Part shown: piece by piece, positions 24,025 through 32,132 of the stretch
Layout of the letters: every line of letters starts with the position of its first letter
Position numbering within the stretch: position 1 is the first letter of the stretch
Assembly: GCA_046296435.1 (NCBI GenBank)
Contig: JBKBLI010000030.1
Coordinates: 1 to 40,360 of the forward strand
Reading direction: 5' to 3'
DNA from: M3007 sp046296435
GTDB taxonomy: Bacteria; Bacteroidota; Bacteroidia; Chitinophagales; Saprospiraceae
Length of the DNA stretch: 40,360 nt
Made by a program: the position numbers and the translations under genes
The notes under the pieces: generated by a model
The model's database searches: none
What the model was told of the DNA's origin: nothing
Seen by the model: the letters and a program-made list of their open reading frames with translations, nothing else

Positions 24025-24489
24025 ATGCCTAAAAAATTATCGAAGACAAGGTTTGTGTTCTTATTGTGCGTCTCTCTATTGGGCCCGAGCGCCTGTCTGC
24101 GAGACGGCGGTAAGAATAAATCGACCGAAAACACTGAAACCGAAATTCCGCGTCCGGCAAACGGCGACGAGCTGGCAGAAGTGATCAAAGGCCTCTGGAT
24201 CAACCTGAGCGACCCGGCCGAGCGGATCGAATTTGTGGATACTTTGATGAAGCGCTATGCAGGCGCTTCGCCGGCGGCGTTTTGCCGCCTGGACATACAG
24301 GCCGATTGCGCAGATGTGGGCTGCACGACCAACGACGAGCGAATTGTTGGGTGGTGTTTCGTGGCTCGTTGTCCGGATCAGCGCAATTGTTACCGCGTGC
24401 TGAAGGTGGCGGCAGATACTTTGTATCTGATGACCGACCCAGCGAGCGGTCGCGTAGCCAAGTACGTCCGAAGCGTAAGCCCTCCATAG
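24025..24489 (+). CDS. Cysteine-rich lipoprotein, unknown function
   Basis: The ATG at 24025 gives 154 residues with a lipoprotein signal (MPKKLSKTRFVFLLCVSLLG, then lipobox PSAC). The mature part is acidic at first (KSTENTETEIPRPANGDELAE) and then has six cysteines in about 40 residues (AFCRLDIQADCADVGC, VGWCFVARCPDQRNCYR), probably disulphide-bonded. No family was recognised. The 86-base spacer before it holds two near-identical AAAAAAAAGCG stretches (23959 and 23978 region) and no clear promoter. It may belong to the receptor transcription unit. Confidence 0.7.
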   Translation: MPKKLSKTRFVFLLCVSLLGPSACLRDGGKNKSTENTETEIPRPANGDELAEVIKGLWINLSDPAERIEFVDTLMKRYAGASPAAFCRLDIQADCADVGCTTNDERIVGWCFVARCPDQRNCYRVLKVAADTLYLMTDPASGRVAKYVRSVSPP

Positions 24490-24590
24490 CGGCTTGCCCT
24501 GCCGCGCCCAGGGAAATCATGCTGCCTGCGCCCCTTGCCCACACTCCGGCCCACACCCTTTGCCCATCCCCCTTTTTCTTCAAACTTGAC

Positions 24591-25208
24591 ATGTTCATCA
24601 TCAATATCTATTTGAGATTTGCCCTGATTGTGGGCGGTATATTGGGCGGAACCGCGCTTTGGGCCGTCTGGGGCTTTTGGTACGGATTTCCGTTTTTGCT
24701 GATCGGATTGTTCCTGCTGGCGGGCTACCTGATGTTGGGTACGATCCTGTCGGCCAATCAACTGATCAGCCAAAGCCGCATCGACGAAGCCGAGCAACGG
24801 CTGAAGTTGACTTTTTTCCCAAAAATCATGCTGAAAGGCTACAAGGGCGTCTATTACATGACGCACAGCGCTGTTGCCATGCAGCGCAAGGACCTCAATG
24901 GCGCCGAAACCTGGATCAAACAGGCCATGGCCGCCGGCTTGCCCTCCGACAATGAGCGCGCCGCCGCACTGTTGCAGATGTCCATGATTGCCGCCTCAAA
25001 AAACAACCGCCAGGCGGCCCTCAACCATTTCAACGAAATCAAAAAACTCAGCGTAACTGAGCCGATGCTCAAGACCCAGATCAAAGAATACGAGAAACAA
25101 CTCAAGCAACTCCAGCAATCCATGAACCCCTCCATGATGGCCATGATGGCCGGCCGCGGCGGCTTCAGACCCGGCGGCGGCAAGCGGCCCAAACCCAAAG
25201 TCCGGTAG
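24591..25208 (+). CDS. Small membrane protein with a cytoplasmic helical-repeat domain
   Basis: The ATG at 24591 gives 205 residues; a longer open frame begins at 24282 but runs through the previous lipoprotein gene. Two membrane helices (FALIVGGILGGTALWAVWGF and FLLIGLFLLAGYLMLGTIL) are followed by about 120 residues of helical hairpins that resemble tetratricopeptide repeats (GVYYMTHSAVAMQRKDLNGA, ALLQMSMIAASKNNRQAALN). The tail is Met/Gly/Lys-rich (MMAMMAGRGGFRPGGGKRP). Function unknown; similar proteins are widespread in Bacteroidota as hypothetical proteins. The transhydrogenase operon starts 51 bases downstream on the same strand, so read-through is possible. Confidence 0.75.
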   Translation: MFIINIYLRFALIVGGILGGTALWAVWGFWYGFPFLLIGLFLLAGYLMLGTILSANQLISQSRIDEAEQRLKLTFFPKIMLKGYKGVYYMTHSAVAMQRKDLNGAETWIKQAMAAGLPSDNERAAALLQMSMIAASKNNRQAALNHFNEIKKLSVTEPMLKTQIKEYEKQLKQLQQSMNPSMMAMMAGRGGFRPGGGKRPKPKVR

Positions 25209-25259
25209 GGCCTAAAGCGCGATTGAATCATTTTTTTATCAAAAATAACGAAAAGCGAC

Positions 25260-26372
25260 ATGCGGATATCCGTACTAAAAGAAACCCGTTCCGGCGAAAC
25301 CCGCGCTGCCATCATCCCATCGGACGTGGCGCGGCTGATCAAACTGGGCGCTGAAGTGTGGGTCGAGAGTGGGATAGGGCAAGGAATCAGCGCCTCCGAC
25401 GAGGTTTATGCAGCCGCCGGCGCAAAAGTAAGCGCCAACCGCATCGAATTGCTGGGCGCCGATATGGTCTTGCGCCTCGGCAAACCCATCGTGGAGGACG
25501 TCGTGCACCTCCAGCGCGGCGGCATTCACATCAGTTATCTGGATCCCTTCAACGAAAAAGAGCTCCTGCAGCATCTGGCCGACCAGGGCGTGAGCGCCAT
25601 CGGCATGGAGATGATCCCCCGTACCACGCGCGCCCAGAAAATGGACGCCCTGAGTTCGCAGGCCAGTCTGGCCGGCTATGTGGCCGTAATCCTCGCCGCC
25701 GAACGCTCGGATAAGGTGCTGCCTATGATGACTACGCCGGCGGGAACCATCAACCCCGCGCGCGTCTTCGTGATTGGCGCCGGCGTAGCCGGGCTTCAGG
25801 CCATCGCCACCGCCAAGCGCCTCGGCGCCCGCGTGGATGCCTTTGATACCCGCTCCGTCGTGGCAGAGCAAATACGCTCCTTAGGCGCCCGATTCGTAGA
25901 AGTCGATCTGGGCGAGACCGGACAGACCAAAGACGGCTACGCCAAGGCCCTGACCGAAGAGCAACTCCAGTTGCAGCGCGCCGCCATGGCCCGCCAATGC
26001 GCCATCAGCGATATTGTGATCACCACGGCGCAGGTATTCGGCCGCAAAGCGCCCCTGATCCTCACCTCCGATATGGTCAAAGGCATGAAGCCCGGCAGTC
26101 TCATTGTGGACTTAGCCATAGAGACCGGCGGCAATGTAGAGGGCGCCGTGCTGGGCCAGGAGGTCAATATTGGCGGCGTACGGATCCTGGGTTACGAAAA
26201 TCTGCCCGGTCGGGTGGCGGAGCCGGCCAGTCAGATGTATTCATCCAACCTCTTCAATCTGATCGACGAGTTTTGGGACAAGGATGCCCGGCGCTTTGTC
26301 ATCAATCTGGACGACGAGATCCTGCAGGGATGCCTGCTGACACACGAGGGCGCCATCCGGCGCGAGTTTTGA
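25260..26372 (+). CDS. pntAA: NAD(P) transhydrogenase alpha subunit, NAD-binding domain I
   Basis: 370 residues, the soluble NAD(H)-binding dI part of the proton-translocating transhydrogenase, encoded separately as in many Bacteroidota and Rhodospirillum. The start MRISVLKETRSGETRAAIIP is typical of the alanine dehydrogenase/PNT N-terminal domain. The Rossmann motif VFVIGAGVAGLQAIATAKRL and the mobile-loop region (SDMVKGMKPGSLIVDLAIE) are visible. With pntAB and pntB it transfers hydride from NADH to NADP+ using the proton gradient, making NADPH. The 111-base gap to pntAB contains a perfect hairpin. Confidence 0.96.
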   Translation: MRISVLKETRSGETRAAIIPSDVARLIKLGAEVWVESGIGQGISASDEVYAAAGAKVSANRIELLGADMVLRLGKPIVEDVVHLQRGGIHISYLDPFNEKELLQHLADQGVSAIGMEMIPRTTRAQKMDALSSQASLAGYVAVILAAERSDKVLPMMTTPAGTINPARVFVIGAGVAGLQAIATAKRLGARVDAFDTRSVVAEQIRSLGARFVEVDLGETGQTKDGYAKALTEEQLQLQRAAMARQCAISDIVITTAQVFGRKAPLILTSDMVKGMKPGSLIVDLAIETGGNVEGAVLGQEVNIGGVRILGYENLPGRVAEPASQMYSSNLFNLIDEFWDKDARRFVINLDDEILQGCLLTHEGAIRREF

Positions 26373-26378
26373 TGCGTC

Positions 26379-26415
26379 GGCTGCGGCCGCCCCACCTGGT
26401 CGGGCGGCCGCAGCC
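26379..26415 (+). other. Perfect GC-rich hairpin between pntAA and pntAB
   Basis: A 14-bp perfect stem (26379-26392 with 26402-26415; arm GGCTGCGGCCGCCC) with a 9-base loop begins 6 bases after the pntAA stop. No T-run follows, so it is more likely a block to 3' RNA decay or a pausing site than a terminator. Confidence 0.75.
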
Positions 26416-26483
26416 GTGCCTGCGCATTGGCCGCCCGTACTCCGCGCTACATATCATTTTTGAAAAAATAAAATCGCGCAAAC

Positions 26484-26786
26484 ATGGAAAATATGGTACC
26501 CATATTCTTGATTTTCATCCTGGTCTTATCTATATTCCTCGGCTTTGAGATCATTTCTAAGGTTCCCTCATTGCTGCATACCCCCCTCATGTCCGGCTCT
26601 AACGCCATTTCGGGCGTCACGGTAGTGGGCGCGATCCTCACCGCCGGATTGGCTCAGGGGGGCGCCAACGACACGGCTTCGCTCATCGGCGGCGTAGCCG
26701 TTGGGCTGGCCATGATCAACGTGGCCGGCGGATATCTGGTGACGAACCGCATGCTTCAAATGTTTCGCAAAAAAGACAAGCAATGA
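26484..26786 (+). CDS. pntAB: NAD(P) transhydrogenase alpha subunit, membrane domain II part
   Basis: 100 residues with three membrane helices (PIFLIFILVLSIFLGFEII, TVVGAILTAGLAQG, GGVAVGLAMINVAGGYLVTN). The segment SKVPSLLHTPLMSGSNAISG is the highly conserved PntAB signature. It forms part of the proton channel with the PntB helices. Its stop overlaps the pntB start (ATGA), so the two are coupled. The ATG at 26484 was chosen because the residues before it have no similarity. Confidence 0.95.
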   Translation: MENMVPIFLIFILVLSIFLGFEIISKVPSLLHTPLMSGSNAISGVTVVGAILTAGLAQGGANDTASLIGGVAVGLAMINVAGGYLVTNRMLQMFRKKDKQ

Positions 26787-28171
26787 TGGGAAATACCACA
26801 CTTCTCGAATTGGTTTATGTGCTTTCGGCCGTTGCTTTCATCCTGGGCTTCAAACTGCTTGGCAATCCCGAGACCGCCCGAAGAGGCAACTTTATATCTA
26901 GCGTAGGCATGGGCGCCGCCATCATTGCCACCTGTATGCACCCTGAAGTGGCGCGATACGATTACTTGCTGATCGGCATAGCCATCGGCGGGGCCATTGG
27001 CGCGCTTTTTGCGTTTCGGACGCCTATGACTGGCATGCCCCAGATGGTCGGCCTGCTCAACGGATTCGGCGGTTTGGCCAGTCTGATGGTCGCCTGGGCT
27101 GAGTTTCACGCCCGTCCGGATCAGCAAGGCGTATTTGGCGGCATTGTGCTGTGGCTCGCGGCCATCATCGGGGCGGTGACCTTCACCGGCTCGCTGATAG
27201 CCTGGGCCAAACTGGAGGAAAAGTTCATCTCCTCGCGCCCCATCATGTACGTCGGCCAGCAGATCGTCAGCGCGCTGGTTTTGTTGGGTATCCTGACGTT
27301 TGGCGCTTTGTTTGCCCTGGATGTTTCAGGCCCGAATGCCTATTTGTATTTTGCCATTTTTTGCGGACTGGCCCTGTTGTTTGGCATCCTGTTGGTGATC
27401 CCGATTGGGGGCGCCGACATGCCTGTGGTGATCGCCCTGCTCAACAGCTACTCCGGTATGGCGGCCTGCGCTACCGGTTTTGTCGTACAGAACAACCTGC
27501 TGATCGTGGCCGGCGCGCTCGTAGGCGCCAGCGGTATTATCCTCACGATCATCATGTGCAAAGCCATGAATCGCTCGTTGGCCAACGTGCTACTCGGCGG
27601 CTTTGGGGCGCCGGTGAGCGCCTCCGGCGCTCAGGTAGCTGGCGAGATCAAGCCCGTCAAAGCCGATGCTGCCTATCTGATGCTCGAGGCCGCCAACAGC
27701 GTAGTGATCGTGCCCGGATACGGTCTGGCCGTGTCGCAGGCCCAGCATGCCGTGCGCGAACTGACAGAAGCCATGGAGAAAAACGGCGCCGAGGTGCGTT
27801 TTGCGATCCACCCCGTGGCTGGACGCATGCCCGGGCACATGAACGTGCTGCTGGCGGAGGCCAATATCTCGTACGACAGTATGGTCGAGATGGACCAAAT
27901 CAACCCGGCCATGGATACCGTGGATGTGTGTATGATTATCGGGGCCAACGACGTGGTCAACCCTGCCGCCAAGGAAGATCCGTCCAGCCCCCTGTACGGC
28001 ATGCCCATCATCGAAGCATACCGCGCCCGCACGGTCATCGTGATGAAGCGCTCTATGGGCCGCGGTTTTGCCGGCGTGGAAAATCCTTTGTTTTTCAAAA
28101 ACAACACACGCATGCTCTTTGGCGACGCCAAAGCCAGCCTTCAGGCTCTGGTCAGCGAGTTCAAGAGCTAA
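26783..28171 (+). CDS. pntB: NAD(P) transhydrogenase beta subunit
   Basis: 462 residues, normal for PntB. Eight or nine membrane helices are followed by the soluble NADP(H)-binding domain III. Visible motifs include FRTPMTGMPQMVGLLNGFGG in domain II, and in domain III VIVPGYGLAVSQAQHAVREL, HPVAGRMPGHMNVLLAEANI and IGANDVVNPAAKEDPSSPLY, the last binding NADP. Proton flow through the membrane part drives hydride transfer from NADH (PntAA) to NADP+. The gene starts ATGATGG, overlapping the pntAB stop. Confidence 0.96.
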   Translation: MMGNTTLLELVYVLSAVAFILGFKLLGNPETARRGNFISSVGMGAAIIATCMHPEVARYDYLLIGIAIGGAIGALFAFRTPMTGMPQMVGLLNGFGGLASLMVAWAEFHARPDQQGVFGGIVLWLAAIIGAVTFTGSLIAWAKLEEKFISSRPIMYVGQQIVSALVLLGILTFGALFALDVSGPNAYLYFAIFCGLALLFGILLVIPIGGADMPVVIALLNSYSGMAACATGFVVQNNLLIVAGALVGASGIILTIIMCKAMNRSLANVLLGGFGAPVSASGAQVAGEIKPVKADAAYLMLEAANSVVIVPGYGLAVSQAQHAVRELTEAMEKNGAEVRFAIHPVAGRMPGHMNVLLAEANISYDSMVEMDQINPAMDTVDVCMIIGANDVVNPAAKEDPSSPLYGMPIIEAYRARTVIVMKRSMGRGFAGVENPLFFKNNTRMLFGDAKASLQALVSEFKS

Positions 28172-28460
28172 GCGGCCTTAGAATCGCGCCGGCGACCCGC
28201 GCTTTTTTTGAACAGATAGAAAGAAAAAAACAAGCCCGATTCCGTCTGCGGGTTTAACCACACGCTTCTGGCAAAGATAAGCGCCCCCGGGCGACTTGTC
28301 GGCGCGTATTTTCCCGACGCGCAAGAGCTGCTAAGGAGTGGGAGAGGCGAGTGGACGCGAGCCGGAGCAGGGCGCGGGGCTGTATCCTCCAAAAATTGTT
28401 TTTTGTCCAAAATGAATAACTTCGAGACACAAAGCGGGGTCGATCCTTATTTTAAGAAAT
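28172..28460. other. Spacer after pntB with an orphan minus-strand promoter element
   Basis: No gene on the plus strand. A short GC hairpin with T-run follows pntB (around 28182-28204) and may be a weak terminator. A second hairpin lies at about 28302-28322 (GCGCGT with ACGCGC). The minus strand carries a -7 element at 28272-28279. Confidence 0.4.
28272..28279 (-). promoter_or_regulatory. Orphan -7 element facing the end of pntB
   Basis: TATCTTTG on the minus strand matches TAnnTTTG exactly. No recognised gene follows; transcription near 28265 would produce an RNA antisense to the pntB 3' end, with a 31-codon frame from a GTG at 28261-28263 to 28168. Confidence 0.35.
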
Positions 28461-28468
28461 TAAATTTG
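28461..28468 (+). promoter_or_regulatory. -7 element for the following lipoprotein gene
   Basis: TAAATTTG matches TAnnTTTG. Transcription near 28475 leaves about 15 bases before the ATG at 28490 and excludes the in-frame ATGs at 28403 and 28475. Confidence 0.55.
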
Positions 28469-28489
28469 ACCAACATGCGACACGACACT

Positions 28490-29113
28490 ATGAAATACTT
28501 CGGATTGGCGATCTGGATATCGGGCCTTTTGCTTTGCGCTTGCAATCAAAACGATAAAAAAGCAAGCTCGGCCTCAGAAGCAAACGCAACAAACGCGACA
28601 GGCGACAAGGAACAAATTCAAAATCTGATTCGGGAAATGCTCGTCTGGTCGGACGCCGCAAATTCGATAGATTTGCTTCCCGTTATCGCCGACGATCAGG
28701 ATAGCGTTTACATAGGATTTGACCTCCAAAAACACCGGGAAAATCTCGCCAAGCTCCGGCAGACAAATATTTTTTCAGCAGCGTTTGTCGATAACTACAA
28801 CCAGATAATCATGGTCCTCGACGAAGGACTAAAAAAGGGTCGGTACGGAACCTGGCTGGTTGACGATCTGCATCCATTTGCATTCTCCAACGGCTACAGC
28901 CCTTGGTGTAACTGTCAGGACATCGGCGACTGGCGTAAAGTTGAAGTGCGGGTTATCAGATTGACCGACAGCGAAGGCGAGTTGGAGTGGTTCTGGGGCG
29001 ACCACAACGCAGGTGCGGGCAACAGGTTCAGAGCGGTAAAAGAAAACGGCAAATGGAAAGTAGCATACTTGTCAGGCTTTGACTTCAATGAAGCGACCCG
29101 AAAGATCGAATGA
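28490..29113 (+). CDS. Lipoprotein of unknown function
   Basis: 207 residues from the ATG at 28490, with a lipoprotein signal (MKYFGLAIWISGLLLCAC). A low-complexity Ser/Ala/Asn linker (KKASSASEANATNATGD) precedes a globular domain with IREMLVWSDAANSIDLLPV, FVDNYNQIIMVLDEGLKKG and a cluster of aromatic and Cys residues (SNGYSPWCNCQDIGDWRKV). The end (ELEWFWGDHN, ENGKWKVAYLSGFDF) resembles the shape of NTF2-like or DUF3828-like proteins, but I cannot assign it firmly. It is slightly more AT-rich than its neighbours and stands alone, convergent with the ABC exporter. Confidence 0.72.
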   Translation: MKYFGLAIWISGLLLCACNQNDKKASSASEANATNATGDKEQIQNLIREMLVWSDAANSIDLLPVIADDQDSVYIGFDLQKHRENLAKLRQTNIFSAAFVDNYNQIIMVLDEGLKKGRYGTWLVDDLHPFAFSNGYSPWCNCQDIGDWRKVEVRVIRLTDSEGELEWFWGDHNAGAGNRFRAVKENGKWKVAYLSGFDFNEATRKIE

Positions 29114-29231
29114 CCCGCGCCTAAGCAAGACAACGGCCCGCCGATAATCTCTTGGCGAAAACCGTTCTGAGGCCGTCTCCTTTTGCAGCATTTGCGCTCA
29201 GCAAAGACAGTCCCTTCATTACTGGACGAGC

Positions 29232-31019
29232 TTAGGCTATTTTAAACTGTAATTTGGCCAGCGAGCTGTACGCGCCGTTTTCGATAGCGCTCAATTCGCG
29301 GTGTGTGCCTGCCTCCACGATCCTGCCCCCTTCGAGCACATAGATGTAGTCGGCGTTGCGTATGGTAGCCAGGCGGTGTGCGATGACGATGCTCGTTCGG
29401 CCGCGCATGAGGCGCTGGAGGGCGTCCTGCACCACGCGCTCGCTTTCGGCGTCGAGCGAGGAGGTTGCCTCGTCGAGCAGCAGGATGGCGGGGTTGCGCA
29501 GGATGGCCCGCGCGATGGCGATGCGCTGGCGTTGGCCTCCGGAGAGTTTGACGCCGCGTTCGCCCACTACCGTGTCCAGACCTTCGGGGAATGTGCTGAT
29601 GAATTCCCAGGCGTTGGCCTCGCGGGCAGCTTCGATGATCTCCTGTTCGGTAGCGTCAGGCCGGCCGTAGCGGATGTTGTCGCGAATAGAGCCGCCAAAC
29701 AGGATGACATCTTGCGGCACAATGGCGAAGTTGCTCCGGTAGGCGCTCAGGGGATAGGCATCGATGGGCAAGCCGTCGGCCAGAATGCGTCCGGAGTCGG
29801 GATGGTGCAGGCGCAGCAGCAACTGCATGATGGTGGATTTGCCCGCTCCGCTTTGGCCTACCAAAGCTACCTGCGCTCCGGGCGGAATGTGCAGATCGAT
29901 ACCGCGCAACACGGGCACGTCGGCGCGCGTAGGGTAGGCGAAATGCACATCTTCGAAGCGGATATCGCCGGCGAGCGGCGCGCCCGCGCCGGCCTCGCTC
30001 ACCGGCCCGACGTCTTCAGGCGCAGCGCGCAAAATCTCGCGCACGCGCTCGGTAGCGCCCACGGCGCCGACGAGTTCCGTATAAAAATTGCCTAAGCCCG
30101 CTATCGCCCCGCCAATGACGGCTGTAAAGGTGACAAACGAGATCAACTGGCCCGCGGTGATTTCGCCGTTCTGAACCATATTCATGCCCGTCCAGATGAC
30201 AAAGAACAAGGCGCCAAACAACATCAGGATGATAAACACGGCAAACAAGGCCCTTCCGCCGGCGTAGCGCAGCGAGATCTTGACCACCCCGGCATTTGTC
30301 TTAGCGTATCGGCGCGACTCGAACAATTCGTTGGTGTAAGCTTTGACGGCATAAATGCTCTGCAGCGTCTCGTCCAGTATGGTGTTGGTCTGCGCCAGCG
30401 CATCCTGTCGGCTCCTGGACAATTTGCGGATGTAGCGCCCGAAAATCATGGCCCCCACCACAATCAGCGGAAACGTTGCCAGCATAATGCCCGCCAGTTT
30501 GGGCGTTTGCCAGGCCAAAAAAGCAATACCCCCTGCCAACAGGATAATCTGGCGGATGAATTCGGCAAGGATGAAGTAAAGCGTATTGTAGATTTTTTCA
30601 ATATCATTGGTCAGGCGACTCACCAGGTCGCCAACGCGATTTTTTTCGAAAAAAACAATTGGCAAAGAGACCAGGCGCGCATAGGTCGCATTGCGGATGT
30701 CTGCCGTGGCCCGTTCGCTTACGTGGGCAAAGGCCATCACCCGAAAGTAAGAGACCAAGCCCTGGAATGCCAGCACCAGAATCAGCAGCAGCCCAATTTT
30801 GCCCAGGTTCATGTCGTACAAGCGGCGCGCGCCTTGCGCTACGTCGAGCATCAAACCGACTACGTAAGGGAAAATCATGAAAATGGAACTGGACAAGGCC
30901 AGCAAGATCAGACCTGCAATGAAATAACCGCGATAGGGACGCACAAACTGAAAGATACGAAGCGCTTCGCGCAGACTTTCCCTGCTGGGGATCTTGGCGC
31001 TTGATTTCTGTGCTTGCAT
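29232..31019 (-). CDS. MsbA-type ABC exporter (fused membrane and ATPase domains)
   Basis: 595 residues. The N-terminal half is a six-helix exporter domain (FVRPYRGYFIAGLILLALSS onward, with the coupling region VFFEKNRVGDLVSRLTNDIE). The nucleotide-binding domain from about residue 350 has Walker A GQSGAGKST near 387, the signature LSGGQRQRIAIARAIL, Walker B ILLLDEATSSLD and the H-loop IAHRLAT. As a half-transporter it should act as a homodimer in the inner membrane, exporting lipids, lipid A precursors or hydrophobic compounds. The substrate is not given by sequence; the gene is not next to lipid A genes. The CDF gene ends 90 bases upstream on the same strand. Confidence 0.93.
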   Translation of the reverse strand: MQAQKSSAKIPSRESLREALRIFQFVRPYRGYFIAGLILLALSSSIFMIFPYVVGLMLDVAQGARRLYDMNLGKIGLLLILVLAFQGLVSYFRVMAFAHVSERATADIRNATYARLVSLPIVFFEKNRVGDLVSRLTNDIEKIYNTLYFILAEFIRQIILLAGGIAFLAWQTPKLAGIMLATFPLIVVGAMIFGRYIRKLSRSRQDALAQTNTILDETLQSIYAVKAYTNELFESRRYAKTNAGVVKISLRYAGGRALFAVFIILMLFGALFFVIWTGMNMVQNGEITAGQLISFVTFTAVIGGAIAGLGNFYTELVGAVGATERVREILRAAPEDVGPVSEAGAGAPLAGDIRFEDVHFAYPTRADVPVLRGIDLHIPPGAQVALVGQSGAGKSTIMQLLLRLHHPDSGRILADGLPIDAYPLSAYRSNFAIVPQDVILFGGSIRDNIRYGRPDATEQEIIEAAREANAWEFISTFPEGLDTVVGERGVKLSGGQRQRIAIARAILRNPAILLLDEATSSLDAESERVVQDALQRLMRGRTSIVIAHRLATIRNADYIYVLEGGRIVEAGTHRELSAIENGAYSSLAKLQFKIA

Positions 31020-31109
31020 GTTTGGGATGCCTGTTTGTATCGGTGAAACAGAATATACGGCTTTAAAACCCAGATTGATCTAAAAATGTTGCGCCGGGCA
31101 GCGCCGCGT

Positions 31110-32132
31110 TCAAGGATCGGCCGCGCCCGACGCGCCGTGTTCGTCAGTCAGGGTTTCAAAGTTCCAGGTGATGATATTTTCGAAAGCCGCTTGCCGGTGC
31201 GCGCAAGCCGCAAGGGTACAATACCGACAGGCTTGGGGAGGATGGCAGGCGTCGCTGTGGATAAACATCTCTACGGGTTGATCGATATGGGCTTTGATCG
31301 TTTGATGGAGTGTCTGCACCGTTTCTTGCGATTCGCGCACGTTGAAGTACCAGGGAAGGGTCAGATGAGCGTCCAGATGCAGCACCGACCCGTATTTGAT
31401 GACCCGCAAGTGGTGCAAATCAACCCACGACGCCTGGCGCTCGCGATTGAGTATATCGGCCATTTTGTGTATCAGACCTTCGTCGGCCTCGTCCATGATA
31501 CCTGCAATGGTATTGCGAAGGATCCGATAGCCCTCGAAGATAATCATCATGGCAAAGAGCAAAGCGATTGCGCTATCAATCCAAAGCCAGCCTGTCAGGC
31601 GCAGCATCAGCAGGCCCAGCACGATGCCCACCGTCGTCCAGGTGTCGGCCTGCAAATGTTTGCCGCTGGCCTCCAGAGCGATGGACTGATGCCGCCGCGC
31701 CGTGCGGATGCACCAGGCGCCCAATACGTAATTCACCAGGGCCGTCGCGCTGACCAGCCAGATGCCGTCGTCTAAGCGGCTTATGGTATGCGGATTCCAC
31801 AGGCTGTGCAGGGCCTCATACACGATGACGACACCCGCCGTAGCAATCAGGATGCCCTCGATAGAGGCCGAGATCAACTCTACGCGCCCATGCCCGTGCG
31901 GGTGCTCGCGGTCGCGCGGTTTGGCGGACAGATACAGGCTATACCACCCGATGAAGCCCGTCGCGACATTGACGGTGCTTTCCAAAGCGTCGGTCAATAT
32001 GGCGATCGATCCCGTCAAAAGCCAGGCGGCGATCTTGACCGCGAACAGCGCCGTCGAAATGAAGACCGCCCAGCGTTGTACGCGTACCGGCGTGAAATCA
32101 GAGGCGCCGGAAGCCGAAGCGGAAATACTCAT
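31110..32132 (-). CDS. Cation diffusion facilitator (CDF) metal transporter
   Basis: 340 residues with six membrane helices and a cytoplasmic C-terminal domain. TM2 has ILTDALESTVNVATG, so the usual His/Asp metal pair is Glu51 and Asn55 here, while TM5 keeps His159 and Asp163 (KHLQADTWTTVG). HPHGHGR (77-83) lies in the loop after TM2. The tail carries a Cys cluster (CHPPQACRYCTLAACAHR) beyond the ferredoxin-like domain. CDF proteins export Zn2+, Fe2+, Mn2+, Co2+ or Cd2+ in exchange for H+; the altered TM2 site makes the metal hard to predict. Its ATG overlaps the stop of the large secreted protein (ATGA), so it is translationally coupled to that gene. Confidence 0.9.
   Translation of the reverse strand: MSISASASGASDFTPVRVQRWAVFISTALFAVKIAAWLLTGSIAILTDALESTVNVATGFIGWYSLYLSAKPRDREHPHGHGRVELISASIEGILIATAGVVIVYEALHSLWNPHTISRLDDGIWLVSATALVNYVLGAWCIRTARRHQSIALEASGKHLQADTWTTVGIVLGLLMLRLTGWLWIDSAIALLFAMMIIFEGYRILRNTIAGIMDEADEGLIHKMADILNRERQASWVDLHHLRVIKYGSVLHLDAHLTLPWYFNVRESQETVQTLHQTIKAHIDQPVEMFIHSDACHPPQACRYCTLAACAHRQAAFENIITWNFETLTDEHGASGAADP

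Noticed and set aside
27151..28257. 368-codon open frame on the plus strand overlapping pntB
   Set aside because: It is a frame-shifted shadow of pntB in GC-rich DNA; the translation is Arg/Gly/His-rich and has no family resemblance.
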